Part shown: positions 1-5,435 of the stretch, one piece after another
Numbering within the stretch: the stretch's first letter is position 1
How the letters are laid out: each line of letters opens with the position of its first letter
Assembly (NCBI GenBank): GCA_938010795.1
Contig: CALLVB010000016.1
Coordinates: 1 to 5,806, forward strand
From: Minisyncoccota bacterium
Lineage (GTDB): Bacteria; Patescibacteriota; Minisyncoccia; Phycocordibacterales; GCA-2747955
DNA: 5,806 nucleotides
Direction: 5' to 3'
The notes under the pieces: generated by a model
The model's database searches: none
The model's input: only the letters and a program-made list of their open reading frames with translations
What the model was told of the DNA's origin: nothing
Position numbers and translations under genes: made by a program

Positions 1-1082
1 TTCGAAAACTGCCCGTCCAGCGCTTGATTCGTGAAATTACCCAAGACTACGGAACATTCTTCCGATTTACAGCCGCATCTCTTGAATGTATCCAGGTAAG
101 TGTCCCAGCCAACTTTTTACTGTATGCCTGTAAAAATACAGATATCTATACCGGTACCGGTAAACAGTATTTATTATTTAGCTCAATCAGGTGAGGCTGA
201 GTTACTCGCCAGTATGGTCATGGCCTTCACGGTTCGAGGCGGGGTCTTTGTCCGTTACAGTCCAATGACGTTGATTACAGTCATAGACAAACATAATACC
301 GGTACCGGTACTATTTCTTTGTCTATGGTTACAGTATGCTGTCAGAGTGTAGCAAACACCGGTATACATATTGTTCTGCTGGTATACGTTAGTTATAAGT
401 TATAACTGTTGACATCGAGCTCAGTGCTTGGGAGTAATTAATGAACTGGCATACGACCGCCTAACCTCTGTTCAGTGTTCACAGTACGGTGGTTCACATG
501 TTGGTTGTCTATGGGTGGTACCTACTGCTTCGTGGAACTACCGGTACCGTAGAGGTACTACGGTACTAGAGGATGATGCTAAAGCATGTAGAGTTGTACC
601 CCGGTAAATGTAAACACAAGTGGCATATACGGTAGACTGCACAGTTGTGTGGCTATGAAGAGTCTAGACCAGCCCAACGACATGGATACAACATTCCATA
701 CTCCATGTCGTTGAGACCAGCCAAAGTGAAGGGTTCTTTGCTTGTGTCTACTGGTACCATTGGACAAACAGCAAACAGTCAAACACTGTTACGTTTGTCT
801 ATGACTGGTAGAACATCATTTTTATTCTATTAGATCTACCCATGTTGTTGGCTCGTACTGAGACTGTGTACCGGTATATATCTGCAGAGAGGGTAGTGGA
901 CTGGCCTTTGGACTCGCATACTCACCCTTTTTATGTGTTTTTCTTTTACTCCACAGGAGGCCCTGGAAGCTTATGTTGTTGGACTGTTTGAGGACACCAA
1001 TATTGCGGCTATACACGCAAAACGAGTTACCATCATGACTAGGGATATGCAACTGGCGCGACGCATACGTGGGGACACGTGA
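1..1082 (+). CDS. Histone H3 variant, 3' part; join(1..95, 957..1082), CENP-A/CenH3 candidate
   Basis: The two exons encode the C-terminal 72 residues of a histone H3-fold protein, part of the nucleosome core in the nucleus. Exon 1 starts inside a codon: bases 1-2 complete a codon and full codons run from base 3, reading [16 protein letters not shown] and then [15 protein letters not shown] (H3 positions 63-93). Exon 2 reads [15 protein letters not shown], then [12 protein letters not shown], then [14 protein letters not shown] and stop (H3 positions 94-134). Alpha-2, loop 2 and alpha-3 are all recognisable, so the family is certain. It departs from canonical H3 at Lys79 (Gly), Phe78 (Tyr), Met90 (Glu), Cys110 (Ala), Pro121 (Thr), Lys122 (Arg) and the Arg-Ala tail (Thr). 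The string [11 protein letters not shown] and the LECIQEA stretch recall fission-yeast Cnp1, but loop 1 is not lengthened as in most CENP-A proteins. It could therefore be CenH3 or a divergent replacement H3. The N-terminal tail and alpha-N helix lie outside the window. Confidence 0.93.
149..162. repeat. TACCGGTA double palindrome, intronic copy 1
   Basis: TACCGGTACCGGTA is a perfect 14-bp palindrome made of two overlapping TACCGGTA units. The same 14-mer recurs at 297-310. Single TACCGGTA units lie at 539-546, 869-876, 3127-3134 and 4126-4133. Eight copies of an 8-mer in 5.8 kb is far above the roughly 0.1 expected in random sequence, so this is a genuine preferred word of the genome or of its repeats. 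No function can be read from the sequence. Confidence 0.85.
274..335. mobile_element. Small foldback element (282-327) with near-perfect 8-bp flanking duplication
   Basis: Arms CATAGACAAA (282-291) and TTTGTCTATG (318-327) are perfect inverted repeats. Between them sits the 14-bp palindrome TACCGGTACCGGTA (297-310). The 8 bp immediately outside each arm are direct repeats with one mismatch: ATTACAGT at 274-281 and GTTACAGT at 328-335. A 46-bp inverted repeat abutted on both sides by a direct repeat has the form of a transposon-like insertion with target-site duplication. It is too small to encode anything. Confidence 0.55.
391..407. repeat. Odd-length palindrome in the intron
   Basis: AGTTATAAGTTATAACT has 8-bp perfect arms around a single central G. 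Just upstream, GGTATAC is repeated at 361-367 and 381-387, 20 bp apart. No flanking duplication was seen. Confidence 0.6.
544..566. repeat. 9-bp stem hairpin in the intron
   Basis: GTACCGTAG (544-552) pairs with CTACGGTAC (558-566) around the 5-nt loop AGGTA. It overlaps the TACCGGTA copy at 539-546. No flanking direct repeat of useful length is present, so unlike the two foldbacks in this intron it does not look like an insertion. Confidence 0.6.
666..722. mobile_element. Small foldback element (675-713) with exact 9-bp flanking duplication
   Basis: Perfect 12-bp inverted repeats CAACGACATGGA (675-686) and TCCATGTCGTTG (702-713) surround a 15-nt loop. The 9-bp direct repeat AGACCAGCC lies at 666-674 and 714-722, touching both arm ends with no gap. 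The arrangement is exactly that of a terminal-inverted-repeat element plus its target-site duplication, only 39 bp long. The outer CAACGA is shared with the right arm of the element at 3030-3085, read on the complementary strand. Confidence 0.7.
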
Positions 1083-1364
1083 TTAAACTAACCGCTGATT
1101 GCCAAAGGATTTCGCTTTTGTCGAGCGGGAGGGCGCAATGCATTTTATACAGCCTTATAGATCCAGAAATAGTCCAGTGTGGGCCTACATAGATGTACAT
1201 TTATTAACCCATAAATTAAGCGAAAGTGTACAGAGTTGGATTTGTGTGCCTCATTAAGAAGTTTGTAGGTATCGTGATTACTCATTACCATAGCACAATG
1301 CAACGGAGAGGAACCTTTTAGGGGGCTTACTTTGCTCACAGTAATAAATTCATATATTTCCACC
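1083..1364. other. 3' flank of the histone gene; no gene seen
   Basis: This stretch follows the TGA stop of the H3 variant and precedes the Rep relic, which converges on it from the other strand. It contains no match to the metazoan-type histone mRNA stem-loop. The first AATAAA on the + strand is at 1343-1348, about 260 nt after the stop, and could serve as a polyadenylation signal, but nothing else supports it. A GTG-initiated 72-codon frame on the - strand (1145-1363) directly follows the relic in another frame. It might be decayed C-terminal sequence of the relic, but it shows no recognisable motif. Confidence 0.5.
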
Positions 1365-1822
1365 CTACAAGACTTTTATTACATTTATATATATTTTTCT
1401 ACTGAGGTTTCGAACTCGATGTAAAAGGTCAAGGTTTGAGAACAGTTCATTTTTTGTTTCGAATACAGTTTATTCAATTTTGCCTTTAGTATTGTGCCTC
1501 GTAATACTGGAATCTTGGCTTCTGGAAGTTGTTAAAATACCTAAAAATTTGAGATGCATGTCCTCATTGTCCCGTACGACTATAGGCCATCGATTTTTTT
1601 TTTTTACGATGTAGTCCAATCGTTCGTTGTTAATATCCAAGAGGTAGCTGTGGTAGATTCTACATAAAAGCTGTACCGTCCGGACAACTGTGGAAATGTG
1701 CCCAGGGGTCGAACGAAGGATCACCAAAGAGCGTTCTGTATTTGGCAGCAGGCTCTAAGCGATGGATCCATGTTGTTTTCCCGGAACCAGGGGTCCGTCC
1801 CTAAGGTGGTGAACATCTTCAT

Positions 1823-2101
1823 CTGAAGAGAAAAAATGGATGACATGAAAAGGTGTCACAATGGAACTCCCAAAAGAGAAAAATATGTGATAGATCTAAC
1901 TGTGGAGAACGATCTTTCTATTGGTAAAAATTTACTGCTCTGTAAAGTTAAAATGGAACTAACTTACTATTGTCTTTGCTTTGCTGTCTTAAGAGAAATT
2001 TGTTGGTGCTCCAGTGGTCAGAGGTATAATTCAAGCACTTTTTGGTCTAACCGATTAGGCTCCAAAATTTTCGATCAAACTTTTTTCCTTTTAAAAACTA
2101 C
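1823..2101 (-). other. 279-bp segment interrupting the Rep relic, bounded by GT and AG (insertion or intron)
   Basis: In circovirus-type Reps about 20 residues separate the RGLAEL-like linker from the Walker A strand, but here the two are about 350 nt apart. Read on the - strand, removing 2101-1823 brings the spacing back to the family norm. The segment begins GTAGTTTTT and ends TTTTTTCTCTTCAG, an excellent acceptor sequence directly before the codons for DEDVHHLRDG, and its length is divisible by three. It may be an intron gained or used after endogenisation, or an unrelated insertion whose edges resemble splice sites. No flanking target duplication was found. Confidence 0.4.
1836..2058 (+). 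CDS. Speculative two-exon small ORF, join(1836..1923, 1994..2058)
   Basis: An ATG at 1836 opens MDDMKRCHNGTPKREKY then VIDLTVENDLSI. Splicing GTAAAAATTT (from 1924) to an acceptor preceded by ACTAAC and a pyrimidine tract (CTTAAG, ending 1993) continues with EKFVGAPVVRGIIQALFGLTD and a TAG, 50 residues in all. The spliced reading looks more protein-like than the unspliced one. VIDLTVEND resembles a SUMO-interacting motif (hydrophobic core followed by acidic residues). The whole frame lies inside the segment interrupting the Rep relic and on the opposite strand. I do not recognise the product, and the reading may be chance. Confidence 0.15.
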
Positions 2102-2334
2102 AATCAGGTGATCCTGGGGGAAAAATCCAAAACGATTTCTCATCATTCTTTCAGTCTACGATAGGCAACAGTAACCGGCCGAAATTATGAAGCACACAAC
2201 ATTTGACCTACCCAGAATACAGTTCGTCACCTCCGAATTTTCCTCGCTTTTGAAGTTTTGAGATACCTTGCTACATCATCAGATCCTGCTAAATAAGTAC
2301 CGTACGCAGCTTCAAGATTCAAACTATGGTTGGG

Positions 2335-2379
2335 CGGTACCCCGTTGTCGCTAGACCTGCTCGCCATCTGGGGGTACCG
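2335..2379. repeat. 9-bp inverted repeat within the Rep relic
   Basis: CGGTACCCC (2335-2343) and GGGGTACCG (2371-2379) are perfect inverted repeats with a 27-nt loop. They lie at the junction where the relic changes reading frame between its motif II and motif III pieces, so the frameshift may be linked to this hairpin. No flanking direct duplication is present. Confidence 0.55.
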
Positions 2380-2551
2380 ATCTATGTCCAATCTGGTTGG
2401 TGAGTGTCGTAAGACTCGTAATGGCTTTCAATTTAGGGCACTGCCCAATGCGCACTTGACCACCAATGAGACAGTGTAGTAATCCGTGCTAAATAGAGTA
2501 CAGGACAGACTCCTCCACGTCATTGGTCAACGGGATATTTTTGTTCTCACC

Positions 2552-3008
2552 TTACTGTACCACTATACAAAACTACTCAATTTCATTTACAACTTGTATT
2601 GACCTTCGCGGCAGATGGCAACATATCGTGCTGTCAAAGCATGAGGTTTTGATCATTACTATTATGACGTCATGGTGCCATAACATGCAAAATGTCCCTT
2701 TGAAATTGGTCAACATCCGTCAATTGCAATCATAGATTGGTATGGTGACTTCTGAGACAAGCTTTCCATAAATTACAATTTAAACTTGTTAAGATAAGCG
2801 TTTGGGGTGTTTAATTCATTCGTCTTGAAGACAGTTGGCTAATGTCGGGAAAGAACAAATGGTTCCAATCTTCCAATTTCTTGCTTTTTGAGGGAACGCA
2901 GCATCACCCTGTGGACAACTAATCTTTCACTTGTGGAAAACATCGATTGTAAAGATCTACGGTAAATGGTCCGGAAAAGGTACCAAAAAAAGAAAAAAAA
3001 GAAAGAAA
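2552..3008. other. No gene recognised
   Basis: This lies upstream of the first recognisable Rep codons. The Rep start and any viral promoter should fall in or near 2552-2640, but no clear methionine-initiated continuation survives: the same frame meets TAA at 2554-2552. A 70-codon + frame at 2523-2735 overlaps the relic and shows no recognisable domain. The end, 2985-3008, is an A-rich run of AAAGAAA type that leads into the nested foldbacks. Confidence 0.5.
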
Positions 3009-3115
3009 GCTATAAACTAAGAGCGAGCCCAAGGAGGTTGACGCATGTGCCGTACTGAGTACATGCATACTGGTCAACCTCGTTGAGCGAGCCTATACTC
3101 GCTCTTTGCTATAAA
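3009..3115. mobile_element. Outer small foldback (3017-3107) with exact 8-bp flanking duplication
   Basis: AAGAGCGAG (3019-3027) and CTCGCTCTT (3098-3106) are perfect inverted repeats. The exact direct repeat GCTATAAA lies at 3009-3016 and 3108-3115. If the inner element (3030-3085) and one copy of its own 8-bp duplication are removed, the outer element shrinks to 27 bp: two 9-bp arms around the 6-nt loop CCTATA. This implies that the outer foldback inserted first and was later split by the inner one. Confidence 0.65.
3022..3093. mobile_element. Inner small foldback (3030-3085) with exact 8-bp flanking duplication
   Basis: CAAGGAGGTTGAC (3030-3042) and GTCAACCTCGTTG (3073-3085) are 13-bp inverted repeats with one mismatch. 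A second inner stem is GCATGT (3043-3048) with ACATGC (3061-3066). The exact 8-bp direct repeat AGCGAGCC abuts both ends at 3022-3029 and 3086-3093. The duplicated target is the left arm and loop of the outer foldback. The right end TCGTTG matches that of the intronic element at 675-713. Confidence 0.7.
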
Positions 3116-3959
3116 GTAAAAATTGGTACCGGTATCTGTCAGCCCCTCTTTCATGGTTTTCTTTCTTGGTAGAACAGGTCGAGAGTTTTATTCCAGTTTT
3201 TGCTTTTTGTATGTTGTTTTTCACACTCACACTCGATAAACAGTGGTACGTCTTACAGTCAAGGTGAATGCAAATGCTGAAAAATTGTTGCTCTTTGAAT
3301 TTAATTTAATTTAAATTGCCTGTTGTTCTTCTGCTAAGCGGCAGGTACCAATATAATACAATCAACTCGAGCATCGATGAAACGGAGGGGACGTCTACTT
3401 TCATTTTATCTTTTTATTTTTTTTGCTTCGCATTTGGCATAGAAGGGAAGAATTCAAATGTCATCAAACTTGTGAAGTTACTTTTAGATGTGGAGGAGAT
3501 CTATGGTAAATGCGCGTTTTCGCTCAAAAATCAATTTTTTAAGTCGTTTTGTTTTCTACTGGGAAACTAGTAGAATTATCATTGACATTTGCAACTTCAA
3601 TATTGAGAACATTTTTTCGGGGTACTTTTACCAACTAAGGCTTTGTGTGATATTACTTTTTTAATTTTGAGTTTTTGACGCATATCAATCACCCTTCTGA
3701 CAAAGAGAAAAGGAAGGCCATCGTGCCATTTATTGGCGGGCAATGGTGTCAGCGATAGCTGATTGCCACTAGTGATTGGTGGTTATGTTGCGAGGGCGGA
3801 GCTCGAATTTCTAAAGCTACTGTAATATTAGTAAATTTATGCATCTCGCACCCGCCATCTGTTGGATATAAGGAAATCGAAGTCAAATACATTCATTCTT
3901 GAGTTGATACTAACTACGACATCTCGCGGCGTTAGTTATTGTACTACCACTGCGATCCC

Positions 3960-4011
3960 AAAAGACAAAAATACGTAGCATTTGAGCACTGTAAGACAAA
4001 AGACAAAAATA
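3960..4011 (+). repeat. 14-bp direct repeat, 38 bp apart
   Basis: AAAAGACAAAAATA occurs at 3960-3973 and again at 3998-4011. Both copies are followed by a variant of TACG(G)TAG nearby, suggesting an imperfect local duplication about 38-50 bp long. Confidence 0.6.
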
Positions 4012-4168
4012 GAGAAATACGGTAGACATAACAAAAACCTAAAGCGCACTTTTCAAAAACATTGAAATATTCTGCTTTTCCATGAGTTTGGTGGTAAAGC
4101 CCTGGAACTTGACGCTTCGCTCCTGTACCGGTATGCAGACTTCTGTAGCAGATCCAGGATTGACCTGA

Positions 4169-4310
4169 GGGGGGGGGGTGAACCCTAGGGACTCGAAGCC
4201 CCAAAAGTCAATCAAAATGAAAAAAAATCCCTAACATTTTTCAAAAGTGTACTTTTTACCGCCTGTCGGAGTGGATAGGGGGCGCCCATACCCCCCGCCC
4301 CCCCACCCAC
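4169..4310. repeat. G10 run and C-rich tract
   Basis: Ten consecutive G residues occupy 4169-4178 on the + strand. A C-rich tract follows at 4291-4310 (CCCCCCGCCCCCCCACCCAC). The second tract has enough closely spaced C-runs for a G-quadruplex on the - strand. These are low-complexity sequences with no assigned function. Confidence 0.5.
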
Positions 4311-4321
4311 ATCACCTTCCA

Positions 4322-4919
4322 CAGCAAAGGTTTAAAAATTGAATTCAATTGAATTTCAATAGCCGACCCGTTAGGATAATTGCAGTAAATTACAAACAGT
4401 TACCGTACCTATAAGTGTACGTATAGCAAAGAGTTTAGAACAATAGCAAAGAGTTTAGAAATTGAAATTGAAATTAAATGGCCGACTCGTTAGAAAGAGT
4501 CGGCCAGTAAGGTGATAAATAGTGAGTATACTGGACTTCCCGAATAGAACATGAAAATAGCAAATATACAGCAGGTCAACTGAAAAAAAAAAAATTGGAA
4601 TCAGCTACCTGTACTCAAATTGAATGGCCGACTCCTTAGAAAGAGTCGGCCAATAATATGATGAATATCAAGTGTACCTTAATACCAGAATGCCTAAATA
4701 GAACATGAAATAACAAAATTAGAAACAGTTACAGTACCTATAAGTGTACGTGTAGCAAAGAGTTTAAAAATTGAATGGCCGACTCGTTAGAAAGAGTCGG
4801 CCAGTAAGGTGATAAATAGTGAGTATACGGTACACGGTACAGACAGACAGGTGAACTGAAAAAAAGAATTGGAATCAGCTACCTGTACTCAAATGGAATG
4901 GCCGACTCGTTAGAGAGAG
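4322..4919. repeat. Tandem array of alternating A and B units linked by 26-nt hairpins
   Basis: Three near-identical hairpins lie at 4480-4505, 4626-4651 and 4777-4802: arms GGCCGACTC and GAGTCGGCC (one has GGCCGACTCC at the arm edge) around GTTAGAAA. A decayed left arm is at 4361-4376 and a half hairpin at 4900-4919. Between them two unit types alternate. Unit A (4506-4625 and 4803-4899) starts AGTAAGGTGATAAATAGTG and ends near CAGCTACCTGTACTCAAAT. Unit B (4652-4776, and partly 4377-4479) contains CAGTTAC-GTACCTATAAGTG and AGCAAAGAGTTT. A fragment of B (AGCAAAGGTTTAAAAATTG) opens the array at 4324. A and B share AATAGAACATGAAA and a similar start, so they descend from one ancestral hairpin-plus-spacer monomer. 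The higher-order period is 297 bp. It looks like satellite DNA or the repeat-rich part of a transposon. Both spacer types recur, so it is not a CRISPR array. Confidence 0.85.
4423..4460 (+). repeat. 20-bp tandem duplication inside unit B
   Basis: ATAGCAAAGAGTTTAGAA occurs at 4423-4440 and 4443-4460, a period of 20 bp. The other unit B (4652-4776) has a single copy of this segment, so the duplication is local and probably recent. It is followed by short ATTGAA repeats at 4461-4476. Confidence 0.8.
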
Positions 4920-4982
4920 AAGTTATGCATCTATCGTTAAAGGCATTGGCCATTAATAAGAAGTTATGCATCTATCGTTAAA
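4900..4982 (+). repeat. Fourth hairpin disrupted; 24-bp direct repeat with 41-bp period
   Basis: The fourth array hairpin keeps its left arm and loop (4900-4912) but not its right arm. A 24-bp sequence beginning AGAAGTTATGCATC occurs identically at 4918-4941 and 4959-4982, separated by the 17-bp spacer GGCATTGGCCATTAATA. The spacer includes TTGGCCA-TTAATA, resembling the end of a hairpin plus the start of a B unit (CGGCCAATAATATG). This suggests that the 24-bp sequence entered the hairpin and was copied with it. Confidence 0.7.
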
Positions 4983-4987
4983 TAAAT

Positions 4988-5009
4988 TTAATAAGTAAGC
5001 ACTTATTAA
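4988..5009. repeat. 9-bp stem hairpin after the array
   Basis: TTAATAAGT (4988-4996) pairs perfectly with ACTTATTAA (5001-5009) around the loop AAGC. The stem is AT-rich and no flanking duplication was found. Confidence 0.6.
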
Positions 5010-5276
5010 CAATGAAATGAAATGAATTTAGATCCGATCACATCACGTTGTTATTGATATCATTTGAAAAATTAATAAAAATTTTCGTACTATTTTCTGT
5101 AATGGCCATTGGTGATTGGTAACTCACCTTCACTTGACTCCTGCTGGGATATTGGCTCTTTCGCACGGCGTGGGAATAATATAATATAATAATATGCAAT
5201 GTAATGTACTATTAGCAGAAAACTATTTGTTACATTCTTTCAGACAATAGCGGCCAAGTACAATCATAACAATTCA

Positions 5277-5296
5277 GCAAACAAAGCAAACAAAGC
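5277..5296 (+). repeat. 9-bp minisatellite, about 2.2 copies
   Basis: GCAAACAAA occurs twice in tandem (5277-5285, 5286-5294) and is followed by a partial GC. Confidence 0.7.
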
Positions 5297-5395
5297 CAGA
5301 AGAAAGATATAGAATGTGGTTCTGAGTCCAAGCATGCCAATAGTGACCACTGACCAGACGTCCTGTGATGTTAATCGACTTTTAATGACGGTACT

Positions 5396-5435
5396 ATCGC
5401 ACCATCGCACCATCGCACCATCGCATCATCGCCTG
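5396..5435 (+). repeat. 8-bp minisatellite, five units
   Basis: ATCGCACC is repeated three times exactly (5396-5419) and then twice with changes, ATCGCATC and ATCGCCTG. The unit is not a multiple of three, so it would not give an in-frame peptide repeat. Confidence 0.85.

Larger units (their letters stand above)
278..807. repeat. 14-bp inverted repeat spanning most of the intron
   Basis: CAGTCATAGACAAA at 278-291 has its exact reverse complement at 794-807. Similarity continues a few bases inward (ACATAATA against ACGTAACA on the complementary strand). The left arm overlaps the left arm of the 282-327 foldback, and the related word TTGTCTATG also occurs at 505-513. The right copy may therefore be a solo end of the same foldback family, or the pair could fold the intron RNA into a long hairpin. 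Confidence 0.6.
96..956 (+). other. Phase-0 spliceosomal intron of the H3-variant gene
   Basis: The intron begins with the strong donor GTAAGT after CAG and ends with the pyrimidine-rich acceptor TTTTTCTTTTACTCCACAG. It falls exactly between H3 residues Gln93 and Glu94, without shifting frame, and removing it restores the conserved alpha-2 helix. At 861 bp it is far longer than the surrounding exons. It is packed with palindromes: six of the eight TACCGGTA copies of the window, two small foldback elements flanked by direct repeats (282-327 and 675-713), a 9-bp hairpin at 544-566 and an odd palindrome at 391-407. Open frames within it (for example 100-405 on + and 579-782 on -) show no protein-like pattern and are treated as chance. 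Confidence 0.93.
1365..2551 (-). pseudogene. rep: Endogenous CRESS-DNA virus Rep (HUH endonuclease + SF3 helicase) relic
   Basis: Fragments in different frames follow the order of a Rep protein. At 2551-2351: PLTNDVEESVLYSI, a stop, then HGLLHC and GGQVRIGQCPKLKAITSL, matching the motif I to II stretch. At 2367-2230: NHSLNLEAAYGTYLAG and DDVARYLKTS, matching the motif III area where Reps have YxxK (here YLKT). At 2184-2146: FRPVTVAYRRLKE, like circovirus HPVTFVRNFRGLAEL. At 1823-1794: DVHHLRDG, then in a second frame TPGSGKTTW (Walker A, GSGKTT at 1788-1771), like circovirus NVHVIVGPPGCGKSKW. At 1664-1473: YLLDINNE (weak Walker B), NRWPIVVRDNED, and ILTTS (1538-1524), like DRYPLTVETKGG and ILITSN. 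Beyond a TAA, DLLHRVRNLSRKI (1430-1392) sits where Reps have their L-RRI arginine region. At least three frameshifts and several stops (2491-2489, 2229-2227, 2187-2185, 2145-2140, 1472-1470) mean it is dead. Viral Reps nick the origin and unwind DNA for rolling-circle replication. The motif matches were made by eye against remembered family sequences; the viral family is undetermined. Confidence 0.75.
3116..4321. other. Long non-coding stretch; no convincing gene
   Basis: No recognisable protein, tRNA or rRNA was found on either strand. A + frame at 3316-3570 opens only with TTG; its part after a pyrimidine-rich tract and AG (3441), reading NVIKLVKLLLDVEEIYG before a GTAAATG, could be a small exon but has no partner exon. 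The - frame at 3944-4204 is interrupted by low-complexity sequence. Visible landmarks are TACCGGTA at 3127-3134 and 4126-4133, the geminivirus/circovirus-like nonamer TAATATTAC on the - strand at 3822-3830, a direct repeat at 3960-4011, and G- and C-runs at 4169-4310. Confidence 0.5.

Noticed and set aside
100..405. 101-codon + frame within the histone intron
   Set aside because: It lies wholly between well-supported splice sites, is built over palindromic repeats, and has no domain pattern.
822..1052. 76-codon - frame antisense to histone exon 2
   Set aside because: It overlaps conserved H3 codons on the opposite strand and is a shadow of that coding sequence.
1083..1145. Histone mRNA 3' stem-loop
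   Set aside because: No stem of the GGCTCTT...AGAGCC type was found after the stop codon.
1391..1430. tRNA B-box-like GGTTTCGAACTC
   Set aside because: There is no matching A box or cloverleaf around it, and the site lies in the C-terminal part of the Rep relic.
1470..1727. 85-codon - frame taken as an independent gene
   Set aside because: Only its part from about residue 22 carries Rep-like sequence. The matching upstream part is in another frame, so it is a fragment of the pseudogene, not an intact gene.
3316..3570. 84-codon + frame
   Set aside because: It begins with TTG, contains a low-complexity T-rich middle, and has no recognisable family. At most a small exon around 3442-3503 is conceivable.
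3944..4204. 86-codon - frame
   Set aside because: It runs through the homopolymer G10/C10 tract and A-rich repeats, and the predicted protein has no consistent features.
4480..4802. Regularly spaced identical hairpins considered as a CRISPR array
   Set aside because: The spacers are about 120 bp, repeat each other in alternation and contain related sequence. The context is eukaryotic.
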